A stretch of 64,000 nt of DNA, from NCBI GenBank assembly GCA_964653285.1, contig CAZZEX010000011.1, forward strand, positions 1 to 64,000, written 5' to 3'. Below the pieces are notes generated by a model. The model had not been told where the DNA came from. It saw only the letters and a list, made by a program, of their open reading frames with translations, and did not search any database. The position numbers were made by a program, and so were the translations under genes. The stretch is from CAZZEX01 sp964653285. GTDB taxonomy: Bacteria > Chloroflexota > Anaerolineae > B4-G1. Below are positions 1 through 8,172 of this stretch, piece after piece (the stretch's first letter is position 1; the number at the start of each line of letters is the position of its first letter).

Positions 1-334
1 CTTCTTCGACCATGCGAATGCAGAGGCGGGGATCATCCCGCGAGAGTTCCTCGCCGGCCTTCTTGATGACCTTCGCATTGACGGGGCAGACCGACGCGCA
101 GATGCCACAGCCCTTGCAGAAATCGAGGTAGAAGCCGGCCATCTTCTCGTTCTCGGCATCCACCAGGATGCTGGAATCAGGACAGAACAGCCAGCATTGC
201 ATGCAGTGGATACATTCGGCCTCGCCGAAGACCGGGCGGAAGGCTCGCCACCCGCCGGTCTTGTACTCGACGGAGTTACCAGCCTCCAGGATCATCCCGC
301 CGATAGGTATGTCTTTCCATCCAGTTGCTTTCAT
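1..334 (-). CDS. porD: 2-oxoacid:ferredoxin oxidoreductase delta subunit, partial
   Basis: Ferredoxin-like subunit that passes electrons from a CoA-dependent 2-oxoacid oxidation (pyruvate or similar) to ferredoxin in the cytoplasm. Reading back from ATG at 334 gives a protein with two 4Fe-4S motifs of the form CxxCxxCxxxCP (CIHCMQCWLFCP and CKGCGICASVCPV), as in PorD/VorD. A good AGGAGG lies just upstream of the ATG. The reading frame is still open at the window edge, so the C-terminus is missing; about 111 residues are visible. It starts 12 bases after the gamma subunit gene ends, so the two are one operon; the alpha and beta subunits should lie to the left. The substrate cannot be told from this subunit. 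Confidence 0.88.
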   Translation of the reverse strand, partial: MKATGWKDIPIGGMILEAGNSVEYKTGGWRAFRPVFGEAECIHCMQCWLFCPDSSILVDAENEKMAGFYLDFCKGCGICASVCPVNAKVIKKAGEELSRDDPRLCIRMVEE

Positions 335-346
335 CTACGTTCCTCC

Positions 347-919
347 TTACCCCTCTGCGACCTCTCCGGCCGCGCGGCGCATCGCCCGGACGTTGGCCTC
401 AATGGCCTCTGCCGCAATCTTCTTGCCAAACCAGGCACGCAACTGCTCGGCCAGGGCCTCTATGTCGAAAAGGCCCGTCGCACGGGCGAACGCCCCCAGC
501 ATCGGCGTGTTGGTGATCTCCCGCCCCATCTCCTCAATGGCGATGTGGCTGGCGTCCACGGTACAGACCTTGCCGGTGTGAAAACCAGTGACCTCGCGCA
601 CTTCGGCTGGACTCATCGAAGTGTTGACCAGCAGGGTGCCATCCTCCTCAAGCCCTTCCGCCACCGGCACCGTCCCCAGCAACGTGGGGTCGAGCACCAG
701 CACCACGTTTGGCTCTTCGATCTGGGAGTGGATGGTGATGGGTTTGGAACTGAGGCGGGTGTAGGCGCGGATCGGCGCGCCCATCCGCTCCGGCCCGTAG
801 TCGGGGAAGGCCTGGAAATACTGGCCAGTGCCCATAGCGGTCTCGGCCAGCAATTTGCCAGCCGTGACCACGCCCTGCCCCCCTCGACCGTGCCACCGTA
901 TCTCGGTCAATTCTGCCAT
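347..919 (-). CDS. porC: 2-oxoacid:ferredoxin oxidoreductase gamma subunit
   Basis: Gamma subunit (190 aa) of a four-subunit pyruvate/2-oxoacid:ferredoxin oxidoreductase. The N-terminal motif EIRWHGRGGQG and the later FPDYGPERMGAP are signatures of the POR gamma family, and the length is normal. I chose ATG 919 (MAELTEI) rather than the ATG six codons upstream because the family usually begins a few residues before the RWHGRGGQG motif and a GGAGAGA ribosome site precedes it. It is followed directly by the delta subunit. It probably marks the end of the glycan locus and the return to core metabolism. Confidence 0.92.
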   Translation of the reverse strand: MAELTEIRWHGRGGQGVVTAGKLLAETAMGTGQYFQAFPDYGPERMGAPIRAYTRLSSKPITIHSQIEEPNVVLVLDPTLLGTVPVAEGLEEDGTLLVNTSMSPAEVREVTGFHTGKVCTVDASHIAIEEMGREITNTPMLGAFARATGLFDIEALAEQLRAWFGKKIAAEAIEANVRAMRRAAGEVAEG

Positions 920-1052
920 AGCGTCTCTCCTTCCCAATATGAATACAGATACGCGAAATCAGGAGCCGGTTGGCTCCATCTCCTTATTTTGCCACAGAAC
1001 TGCGATTTGCGCCAGTGAGGAAGGCGCTACTTCGCGTGTGACGTTTGTCACC

Positions 1053-1439
1053 TTACCCCCATCCCCGTCCCTCCACCAACAGCGCCAGCGAGATGCCGAC
1101 GTGGGGAAAGCCGTGGGCGAAGTTGTTGGTGCCGTCCAAGGGGTCAATCAGCCACAAGGGCCGCCCGTTGCTGGCGCCTCCGCCCTCTGGTACGCCCCCG
1201 GGGGCGGGGGCTGGGAGCGTTTTGAGAATCCCCTCGTCCCCGCCGCCCTCCTCAGCCAGGATGCGGTGGTCAGGGAAGGCAGCCCGTAGGCGGGCGACGA
1301 TCAACCCCTCGGCGGCGGTGTCGGTCTCGGTCACGGGATTGACCGCTCCCTTAAAGCCAATGTGGGCCAGCGCGGTGGACGGGAAGGCTTCTCGCACGAC
1401 AGCGCCGGCCTCGCGGGCGATGGAGATGGCGGTCTGATC
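1053..1439 (-). pseudogene. inositol monophosphatase family relic
   Basis: The frame matches the first half of an inositol-monophosphatase/SuhB-type phosphatase: AREAGAVVREAF near the start, the metal-site motif LAEEGG, and the signature IDPLDGTNNFAHGFP. It then stops shortly after GISLALLVEG, so the second half with the C-terminal metal-binding Asp motif is absent. The N-terminus is also damaged: no ATG, GTG or TTG lies in frame at the expected place, and the first usable start is GTG 1397, about 14 codons late. It abuts the stop codon of the hydrolase gene at 1442. Most likely an inactive gene fragment; a sequencing error could explain only the 5' defect. Confidence 0.75.
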
Positions 1440-1441
1440 AT

Positions 1442-2257
1442 TTACTCATTTACTCGTTCCTCGTATACTCGATACGCCTCCGGACGGCGATCCTCGTAGA
1501 CGGTGAGATACCGCCGGGCCTTGCGCACCTCCCACAGGTCAGCCTGGGCAATCAACAGCCGCTCCTGGTCATCCCCTTCCACCAGCGCGTGCCCCCAGGG
1601 GTCCACCACGCACGAACGGCCGGGGAAAGTGACCTCCTCATCGTCCCCTACGCGGTTGCAGGCGGCGACGACCAGTTCGTTCTCCATGGCGCGGGCGCGG
1701 GCCAGGAGGAGCCAGGCCTCGATGCGCCTCACCGGCCACTGGGCCGGCACCAGGAACAGCACCGCCCCCGCCAGCGCCATGGCGCGGAAGAGTTCGGGGA
1801 AGCGCAGGTCGTAGCAGATGGCCAGGCCCACCGGTCCCCAGGGAGTGGGACAGAGAGTGGCATGGTCGCCGGGGGCCAGGTAACGGGGCTCCTGCATCGG
1901 GCGGAAGAGGTGGATCTTGCGGTAGGCCCCCAGGAGCGCGCCGTCGGGTCCGTAGAGGACGGCGGTGTTGGAGACACCACCATCGTGCTGCTCCAGAAGC
2001 GATCCGGCCAGGTGCAGGCCAAACTCGCGGGCCAGCGCGGCCATGTGGGCAAAGCCCCCCTCCCCCAGCGGCGCGGCCCACTCCTCGGCCCGCTCCAGGT
2101 CATAGCCATGGAGCCACAGTTCGGGCAGCAGCAGCAGGTCGGCGCCAGCCTCCCGGGCCTGGGTGGCAAAGTCCCGCACCCGGGCCAGGTTGGCCTCCGG
2201 CCGGCCGGTAGGAACGTCCATTTGGGCCAGAGCAATGGTGAGCCTGGTAGATTCCAA
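1442..2257 (-). CDS. carbon-nitrogen hydrolase (nitrilase superfamily)
   Basis: Cytoplasmic amidase/nitrilase-type enzyme that hydrolyses a C-N bond through a Glu-Lys-Cys triad. With TTG 2257 as start (271 aa) the triad is Glu46 in LLLLPELW, Lys114 in YRKIHLF and Cys148 in AICYDLRFPEL. The longest ATG frame (2377) would overlap the dehydratase gene by 65 bases and add unrelated residues, so I prefer the TTG, although its ribosome site is weak. The family includes omega-amidase and various carbamoylases; the true substrate cannot be told. There is no clear link to glycan synthesis. Confidence 0.85.
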   Translation of the reverse strand: MESTRLTIALAQMDVPTGRPEANLARVRDFATQAREAGADLLLLPELWLHGYDLERAEEWAAPLGEGGFAHMAALAREFGLHLAGSLLEQHDGGVSNTAVLYGPDGALLGAYRKIHLFRPMQEPRYLAPGDHATLCPTPWGPVGLAICYDLRFPELFRAMALAGAVLFLVPAQWPVRRIEAWLLLARARAMENELVVAACNRVGDDEEVTFPGRSCVVDPWGHALVEGDDQERLLIAQADLWEVRKARRYLTVYEDRRPEAYRVYEERVNE

Positions 2258-2312
2258 TCTTGGTATCTCAGTGTTATGCTGAGAATGCACGGCAAGTCTC
2301 GTTACACAGGGG

Positions 2313-4211
2313 TCAGCAAGCGTGATCGGTGTCCATCTGCGGCCTATATTCCGGCACAATGTCCTGCATCTTGGCACGAATGCGTGCGGCTTCTTCCTCT
2401 CTCGCCAGCACCTCTAACTCCTGCAAGTGGCGAGACAGCGTCTCGCTATCCCAGGTGTTATTTCCGTATGCGACCAGGATTTTTTCGTGCTGCGTGGGAC
2501 GGGGTTCCTCGCCCTCAGCGAACAACGACTCGCTCAATTTCTCTCCCGGACGAGGGCCGGTGAAGATAATCTCAATGTCGCGTCCGGCCTCCAATCCGGA
2601 GAGACGGATCAACTCCGTCGCCAGGTCTATGACGCGCACCTGCTCGCCCATATCCAGGACGAAAATCTCCCCCCCGTGCCCTAGCGCCGCCGCCTGGATG
2701 ACGAGTTGCACTGCCTCAGGAATAGTCATGAAGTAACGCTGCATCTCTGGATGGGTCACTGTGACCGGCCCCCCGGCGGCGATCTGGTGTTGGAAGAGAG
2801 GCACCACGCTGCCCCGGCTGCCCAGCACGTTGCCAAAGCGCACGACCACGTAGGCTCGCTTGGTACGCCGGGCAGCGTCCTGCACCAACAACTCGGCCAG
2901 CCGCTTGGTGGCTCCCATCACATTCACCGGATTGACCGCCTTATCCGTGGAGACAAGGACAAAGCGGGCGACGCCATAGACCCCAGCAGCCCACAACAGA
3001 CCCCGGGTGCCGAAGACGTTGTTCATCACCGCTTCGGCCACGTTGGTCTCCATCAGCGGTACGTGCTTGTGAGCCGCGGCGTGAAAGATCACCTCAGGTC
3101 TGTAACGGCTGAAGATCGCCGTCAGCCGTTCGTAGTCACGAACGTCGGCAATAAGCGGCTGTACAGCCAGACGGGGGAACTTCTCCCGCAACTCCAGCAA
3201 GATGTGATAGACGCTGTTTTCGCCGTGGCCGAGCAGGAGCAACTGCCTGGGATGACACGAGGCAATCTGCCGGCACAACTCCGAGCCGATGGAACCACCC
3301 GCCCCGGTGACCAATACCATGGCCTCGGTGAGATAGCGCCCTGCTTCGGTCCCGTCAATCCGCACCGGATCGCGCCGCAAGAGGTCCTCGATGCGCACCT
3401 CGCGCACCTGCCTGACGCTCACCTGGCCGGAGATCAGTTCGTAGATGCCCGGCACGGTTTTACAGGCCACGCCAGCCTCCTGGCAAATAGCGACGACCTC
3501 GCGAATAGCCCGCCCCGGCGCGGTGGGCATGGCGATGATCAATTCGTCTATCTGCTCCTCATAAACCAGCCGGGGGATGTCTTCCCGCGTGCCCCGCACG
3601 AGCACGCCGTGGATCGTCATACCGACCTTGGCGCGGTTATCATCCAGCAGGCCGACCGGCACGAGACCCAGGCCCGGGTTGGCCTGCATCTCGCGCACGA
3701 TCATCGCGCCGGCGTCGCCGGCCCCCATGACCAATACCGGCGACGAGTGATCACTATTCTGGTTGCGGTGCTCATAACGAACAGCCGAGCGCACAGCCAA
3801 CCGGGGCCCGGCGGTTGCAGCCAAGGCCAGCAACAGGAAGATGAGGGGGACGGAACGGGGCAGAACGAAGTCATCAGGTAACCCAGGTAAAAGACAGACT
3901 GTTCCCAGGCCAATGCCGCCAGCCAATACTACCGCCACAGTGACAGAGCCAATCAGCAGCAGTAATTCCTCTACTGAAGCGTAGCGCCAGTAGCGAGCGT
4001 AGACGCCAGCCCAGCGAAAGACCAAGGATATGATCAACGAGACCAGCCCGGCGAAGAAGACAAAACCGGTCCAATAGCCAGTCAGGTCAAAGGTCTCCAG
4101 CCGCAGCACGTAGCTGAGATAAGCAGCCAAGACTAGCAGGATGATGTCGCTGGCGAAGAAATACCGATTGCGGACCGGCGGAAGCTTGCGGGGCGAAGCG
4201 GCGTGGTTCAT
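2313..4211 (-). CDS. membrane-bound nucleotide-sugar 4,6-dehydratase (CapD/WbpM type)
   Basis: A 632-residue long-form CapD/WbpM/FlaA1 protein. The first ~130 residues hold four to five membrane segments. A Rossmann-like CoA-binding segment follows (VLVMGAGDAGAMIV, LDDNRAKVG). The catalytic short-chain dehydrogenase domain starts near residue 295 with VLVTGAGGSIGSEL. STDKAVNPVNVMGATKR is the family's active-site region, where Met replaces the usual catalytic Tyr; this is normal for the WbpM group. It should convert UDP-GlcNAc to UDP-4-keto-6-deoxy-GlcNAc, the precursor of bacillosamine or QuiNAc-type sugars, and so feed the aminotransferases of this locus. It overlaps the upstream short gene by 4 bases. 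Confidence 0.93.
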   Translation of the reverse strand: MNHAASPRKLPPVRNRYFFASDIILLVLAAYLSYVLRLETFDLTGYWTGFVFFAGLVSLIISLVFRWAGVYARYWRYASVEELLLLIGSVTVAVVLAGGIGLGTVCLLPGLPDDFVLPRSVPLIFLLLALAATAGPRLAVRSAVRYEHRNQNSDHSSPVLVMGAGDAGAMIVREMQANPGLGLVPVGLLDDNRAKVGMTIHGVLVRGTREDIPRLVYEEQIDELIIAMPTAPGRAIREVVAICQEAGVACKTVPGIYELISGQVSVRQVREVRIEDLLRRDPVRIDGTEAGRYLTEAMVLVTGAGGSIGSELCRQIASCHPRQLLLLGHGENSVYHILLELREKFPRLAVQPLIADVRDYERLTAIFSRYRPEVIFHAAAHKHVPLMETNVAEAVMNNVFGTRGLLWAAGVYGVARFVLVSTDKAVNPVNVMGATKRLAELLVQDAARRTKRAYVVVRFGNVLGSRGSVVPLFQHQIAAGGPVTVTHPEMQRYFMTIPEAVQLVIQAAALGHGGEIFVLDMGEQVRVIDLATELIRLSGLEAGRDIEIIFTGPRPGEKLSESLFAEGEEPRPTQHEKILVAYGNNTWDSETLSRHLQELEVLAREEEAARIRAKMQDIVPEYRPQMDTDHAC

Positions 4212-4390
4212 TGCAATGCGTAATGCGTAATGCTAAGTAGGTGTCGTTGAGTACTCATTACATCCACGAAACTGCCATCGCTCAGAATAATGCGCAGTTC
4301 GTTGATGTCAGGAACAAACGCCTCTATCACAATATCCGCAAATTCAACCTCGGCGATTTCGCGCAGCCGTTCTACATCCACCAGGCTCAT
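4208..4390 (-). pseudogene. truncated small toxin-like protein (TumE/DUF6516-like?)
   Basis: A 60-residue frame. Residues 1-45 read like the N-terminus of small proteins found next to short regulators (FADIVIEAFVPDINELRI, LSDGSFVDV), which I recall from the DUF6516/TumE-type toxin group. The expected C-terminal half is missing: after VDV the frame runs into unrelated sequence and stops inside the start of the dehydratase gene. It begins at ATG within the stop codon of the upstream antitoxin-like gene (ATGA overlap), so translation is coupled. The family name is uncertain; the truncation is judged from the usual ~100-residue length. Confidence 0.5.
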
Positions 4391-4698
4391 GCTACAGCCT
4401 CAATGAGTTGCAGCAGACGATCCCGCTTGTACTCCAGATGGTCCAGGCGCTGCAAGTCTCGCCAGGAATCAGTCTCTTCCAGTGTGCCTTCTCGATAGCG
4501 GGCTTCCATCTCCTCTACAGAGGACACGCCATAGTGACCAGTGAGCTCAAGAATCTGGGCTCTAATTTCGCGCCGTCGGCGCTCCAGCAAAGCGCGCAGT
4601 CCCTGCCTCAGCAAATCATCCTCCGAGACATGCAGTTCTTGGGCCACCGTGCCAAGAATCGCATTGGTTGTTAAAGCGTGAGCGGTCAGTGTGGTCAT
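4387..4698 (-). CDS. antitoxin-like small protein
   Basis: 103 residues from ATG 4698, preceded by a G-rich ribosome site (AAGGGGG); the longer frame to 4848 has low-quality N-terminal sequence. It has an N-terminal segment rich in short aliphatic residues (TTNAILGTVAQELHVSEDDLL), a basic helix (RALLERRRREI), and an acidic helical C-terminus with SVEEMEARYREGTLEETDSW. This resembles small antitoxins encoded just before TumE/DUF6516-type toxins. Its partner directly downstream is truncated, so it may be an orphan antitoxin. Confidence 0.6.
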   Translation of the reverse strand: MTTLTAHALTTNAILGTVAQELHVSEDDLLRQGLRALLERRRREIRAQILELTGHYGVSSVEEMEARYREGTLEETDSWRDLQRLDHLEYKRDRLLQLIEAVA

Positions 4699-4840
4699 AC
4701 CGGCCCCCTTCTGTGTCTGGGCTCCAGGGAAATCACATAACTTCAGGCTACTGGCTGCATCAAGTATACCACTATAGACACTTCGTGTCCACCCTTCGTG
4801 TCCGTTTCTCTCTCTATCCTTCCCCTCTCCCCCTCCGATT

Positions 4841-4984
4841 TCAGACACAGATCGCTGCCTTCAGCGCCCGACACACATAGTCCACCTGCTCCTCCGTCAT
4901 CACGCTGGAGAAAAGCAACGCCAGGCAGGTATCCCACGCTTGCTCCGTGACCGGAAAGCCGCCCCGCTGCCAGCCAACCTGCAT
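4841..4984 (-). pseudogene. C-terminal relic of a DegT-type aminotransferase
   Basis: A 47-codon frame from ATG 4984 contains GGFPVTEQAWDTCLAL, MTEEQVDYVCRALKAA and a stop. This is the typical C-terminal end of DegT/DnrJ/EryC1 sugar aminotransferases (FPVTE..A..-LAL-LF..MTEEQVDYV). Nothing upstream matches the rest of the enzyme. The 3' end of the methyltransferase gene at 5006 lies only 21 bases away. It is a deletion remnant of a further sugar aminotransferase. Confidence 0.6.
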
Positions 4985-5005
4985 ACCTTCATAACAGCCT
5001 CGGCC

Positions 5006-5779
5006 TCACCGGGCGCGAGCAACAGCATACAGGACCTTATGCGTTGTGACCGGAGACTCGGAGGAAATAGGTATGGGGTGGGAAACCTCAACCATCCCTG
5101 CTTCGATCTCGCCCGGAAGCGGTGTCAACTTGCCATAGAATATCCGCTTGTAACGCTCCTTGCCCTTCATCGTCTTGGGCATCAAGTTCAGCGAGGCCGC
5201 CATCTTGCGTATCAGCGCCACCACTTTCGGCCTGGCCCCCGTCGCAGCCACGGGGAAATCGGCCAGCAACTCTACGTCAAACCCCCGCTGGTTCAACAGC
5301 GCGCGCAGCTCTGGAGCCGAAAAGTAGCGGGTGCTGAATGGGCTGGGAGCAAACCCCGACCAATCCTTGTTCGCTGTAACGATTAGAACGACTCCGCCTG
5401 GCCTCATGACCCGCCGGCACTCGTCCAGAAACCTACCCGGGTCGGGCAAATAATAGATCGCTTCATGGAGGAGCAGCACGTCAAAGCAACCTGTCTCAAA
5501 GGGCAGCGCCTGTCCATCCAGGCGTGCCAGGGGTACCCGTCCCTGGTAATGCGTTTGAGCAAACCTGATCAGGTTCTCAGTATAGTCACCACCGACAACC
5601 CATCTTGCCTTTTTGGCCAGATAGCCCAATCCCTGCCCGCTGCCGCACGCTACTTCGAGCACGTCTTTGCCTTCACAAAATGACGCGGCAAAGTAATAAC
5701 GATTGCACATCCTGAACAACTGATCGTGGGTGATCGGGTTGCCGGTTTTTTCTGTGACGGTCGTGTAGTCTGTTGTCAT
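5006..5779 (-). CDS. class I SAM-dependent methyltransferase
   Basis: 257-residue soluble methyltransferase with the SAM-binding motif I VLEVACGSGQGLGYLA near residue 40, the acidic loop GGDYTENLIRFA, motif FDVLLLHEAIYYLPDP (motif IV position), and RRVMRPGGVVLIVTANK (post-motif). The C-terminal ~90 residues (RPKVVALIRKMAASL onward) are basic and may bind the acceptor. It probably O- or N-methylates a sugar or a lipid-linked glycan; the acceptor is not determinable. It starts 20 bases after the upstream aminotransferase ends. Confidence 0.85.
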   Translation of the reverse strand: MTTDYTTVTEKTGNPITHDQLFRMCNRYYFAASFCEGKDVLEVACGSGQGLGYLAKKARWVVGGDYTENLIRFAQTHYQGRVPLARLDGQALPFETGCFDVLLLHEAIYYLPDPGRFLDECRRVMRPGGVVLIVTANKDWSGFAPSPFSTRYFSAPELRALLNQRGFDVELLADFPVAATGARPKVVALIRKMAASLNLMPKTMKGKERYKRIFYGKLTPLPGEIEAGMVEVSHPIPISSESPVTTHKVLYAVARAR

Positions 5780-5799
5780 CTCGCTCCCTACTCCGAGCG

Positions 5800-7020
5800 C
5801 TATGAGCGTATGAGTCTTCGCAGGCGCAGGGCTGCTTCACTCATCGTGCCCTCCTGCTTGGCGAAGTTGAAACGCACCCGCGAGGTGCCCTGGTTGTCGC
5901 CGGCATAGAAGCTTGACCCAGGCACCACCGCTACACCAATCTCACGAGCAATGTACTCGGCAAAGGCACGATCAACAGTCCAGTCCGAGCGGGAGAAAAC
6001 ATCCCGCTCCCATTTCAGGGCTCCAAAGTCTGCCATCACATAATAGGCCCCTTCTGGTTGGCAGTAGGGCATTTCCACGGAGTCGAGCGCGCTCAACAAT
6101 AACGCCCGACGAGTCGCATATTGGACACGCATCTCTTCGTAATAGCAATTGGGCAAGTTCAGTGCAACTATCCCCGCATCCTGAAAGGGCGCCGGAGCAC
6201 AGACCGTCAGATAGTCGTGAACCTTGCGGATCACAGCGGTTAGTGGCGGCGCGGCGATAGCCCATCCCACCCGCCAACCGGTAACGGCGTAACTCTTGCC
6301 CAGGCCGCTAATCGTAACCGTACGGTCGTGCATTCCCTCCAGGCTGCCAACGCTCACATGTTCACGGCCGTCATAGAGAATGTGTTCGTAGATTTCGTCC
6401 GTGACGGCAATCACATCGAACTCCTGACACAATGTGGCGATAGCGTGCAGCTCTGCACGGCTGAACACGCGTCCGGTAGGATTGTGTGGGGTGTTGACGA
6501 GGATCAACCGGGTACGCTCATTGAAAGCGCCCCGCAGTTCATCAGGATCGAATGTATACTCAGGTTCACGCAGAGGAACAAACCGTGGCTGCGCTCCAGC
6601 CATCTGGCAGTCGGGAACGTAGTTCTCGTACCAAGGTTCCAGAACAATCACTTCGTCGCCAGGATCAGTCAACGCCAGAATCGTAGCCATTATGGCCTCG
6701 CTGACGCCACAGGTAACGGTCACCTCAGTCTCGGGGTCGGCGGGGACGTGGTTATAACGAGCAGACTTGGCCGCTATCGCCTCGCGGAAAGCCGGTGTGC
6801 CAAAAGGGAAGGTATATTGATTGTCGCCGCCTTGAATCGCGGCTACGGCGGCCTCTAACACCTCAGCCGGAGGATCAAAGTCGGGCAGGCCCTGAGAGAG
6901 GTTGATGGCACCAGCCTCGTCACCCAGACGCGTCATCTCCCGAATGACGGACTCCTGAAAACGAGCAGTACGAGTGGCGATTCTAGGATGCATCAACCCG
7001 CTGTTTCGGCGCAACGCCAT
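5800..7020 (-). CDS. class I/II pyridoxal-phosphate aminotransferase
   Basis: 406 residues, fold type I aminotransferase of the aspartate/kynurenine group. It shows AINLSQGLPDFDPP near the N-terminus, NTPHNPTGRVFS, the PLP-Lys site SGLGKSYAVTGWRVGW, and a C-terminal RVRFNFAK carrying the substrate-carboxylate Arg. ATG 7020 is chosen because AAGGAGG lies 6-7 bases upstream; the ATG at 7056 is inside the preceding gene. An amino-acid aminotransferase in a glycan locus could supply or consume an amino or keto acid, for example as donor for an amide-linked side group or for the neighbouring E1 enzyme. The exact substrate is unknown. Confidence 0.88.
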   Translation of the reverse strand: MALRRNSGLMHPRIATRTARFQESVIREMTRLGDEAGAINLSQGLPDFDPPAEVLEAAVAAIQGGDNQYTFPFGTPAFREAIAAKSARYNHVPADPETEVTVTCGVSEAIMATILALTDPGDEVIVLEPWYENYVPDCQMAGAQPRFVPLREPEYTFDPDELRGAFNERTRLILVNTPHNPTGRVFSRAELHAIATLCQEFDVIAVTDEIYEHILYDGREHVSVGSLEGMHDRTVTISGLGKSYAVTGWRVGWAIAAPPLTAVIRKVHDYLTVCAPAPFQDAGIVALNLPNCYYEEMRVQYATRRALLLSALDSVEMPYCQPEGAYYVMADFGALKWERDVFSRSDWTVDRAFAEYIAREIGVAVVPGSSFYAGDNQGTSRVRFNFAKQEGTMSEAALRLRRLIRS

Positions 7021-7048
7021 GTACGTCCTCCTTGTAACATGAGCAGAT

Positions 7049-8152
7049 CTACGCAAAGAAGTCTCGGATACACGAAACTACGTACTCCGCTTGCTCCTCG
7101 GTGGTCTCTGCGCTCATCGGCAGCGAGATAACCTGGCGGCAAATACTTTCAGTCTCCGGGAGACTGTGTTTGCCAAGTTCCAACCCCTTGTGCTCCCATA
7201 CAGGCTTGGGCCAATGCACCAGCGTCTCCACCCCGTTTTCCTTCAAATAGCCCCTCAACTCATCACGTTTCTCAGTTCTAACCACATAGTTCTGAAAGAC
7301 ATCGAAGTACTGGTCCCCGTCAAAGTGCGGCACAACCAGATCGCCGATGCCAGATAGACCTTCACGATAAAGGGCCGCGATGTGCCGCCGCCATTCAATC
7401 CACTCCGGAAGATACTTCAGTTTCACGTCCAAGACCGCGGCCTGAACGTTGTCCAGGAGAGCGGTATAGCCATGGTAGTGGTACTCGCCCGTCTCTCTAT
7501 CCTCACCGTTGTACCTCAAGAGGGACACTATCCGGGCCACCTGGGGATCATTAGTCGTGACCACGCCGCCATCGCCAAAGCCCCCCAGAACCTTGAACGG
7601 ATAATGGCTGAAACACCCGGCCAATCCGAACGATCCGGCGACCCGGCCGTTATACCTGGCTCCGAGCGCCTGCGCCGCATCCTCGATCACGATCAGGTTG
7701 TGCTCCTTGGCAATAGCCATCAGCCGCTCCATGTCGCATATTCGGCCATTCAGGTGGACCGGCAGCACGGCCTTGGTTCTGGGCGTGATGGCCCGCTCGA
7801 GTGCATCCATATCCATATTGTAGTCTTTGCCCACGTCAACCAGGACAGGCGTTGCGCCAGCGTGAACGATCGCCGATATGGTAGCGACGAAGGTGTGGGC
7901 GACAGTGATGACCTCGTCACCTGGCCCGAGGCCAGCGGCTATCAAGGACAGGTGCAGCGCATGGTATCCGCTGCTCACACCGACCGCATACCTGGTTCCA
8001 ACGAACGCGGCCAGGTGCTCCTCATATTCCTTGAGCTGCCCTCTCATGATCAAGTCACCATGGGAAAGGCAGTCTGTGATGGCTGCGTCAATCTCGTCTT
8101 TCAGATTGCGATAGTGCTGGCGGGGGTCCACGAACGGTACTTTGTAGGCCAT
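7049..8152 (-). CDS. DegT/DnrJ/EryC1/StrS sugar aminotransferase
   Basis: 367-residue PLP aminotransferase of the sugar (VI) family, which transfers an amino group to a nucleotide-linked keto-sugar. Motifs: GVSSGYHALHLSL, GPGDEVITVAHTFVATISAI, VIEDAAQALGARY and the Schiff-base Lys in FSHYPFKVLGGFGDGG. The C-terminus is normal (LPMSAETTEEQAEYV). It lies between the E1-beta gene (20 bases upstream) and the class I aminotransferase (28 bases downstream). The E1 pair, this enzyme, the class I aminotransferase and the methyltransferase look like one module for an unusual modified amino sugar (inference). Confidence 0.92.
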   Translation of the reverse strand: MAYKVPFVDPRQHYRNLKDEIDAAITDCLSHGDLIMRGQLKEYEEHLAAFVGTRYAVGVSSGYHALHLSLIAAGLGPGDEVITVAHTFVATISAIVHAGATPVLVDVGKDYNMDMDALERAITPRTKAVLPVHLNGRICDMERLMAIAKEHNLIVIEDAAQALGARYNGRVAGSFGLAGCFSHYPFKVLGGFGDGGVVTTNDPQVARIVSLLRYNGEDRETGEYHYHGYTALLDNVQAAVLDVKLKYLPEWIEWRRHIAALYREGLSGIGDLVVPHFDGDQYFDVFQNYVVRTEKRDELRGYLKENGVETLVHWPKPVWEHKGLELGKHSLPETESICRQVISLPMSAETTEEQAEYVVSCIRDFFA

Positions 8153-8172
8153 GCTCGATCCTCCTCAAGGTT

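Noticed and set aside
197..1018. Long plus-strand open frame opposite the Por genes
   Set aside because: It mirrors the porC/porD frames, has no recognisable motif, and every supported gene nearby is on the minus strand.
2706..3881. 391-codon plus-strand frame
   Set aside because: Lies wholly opposite the CapD/WbpM-type gene, whose motifs are clear; His/Gln-rich antisense translation is an artefact of high GC.
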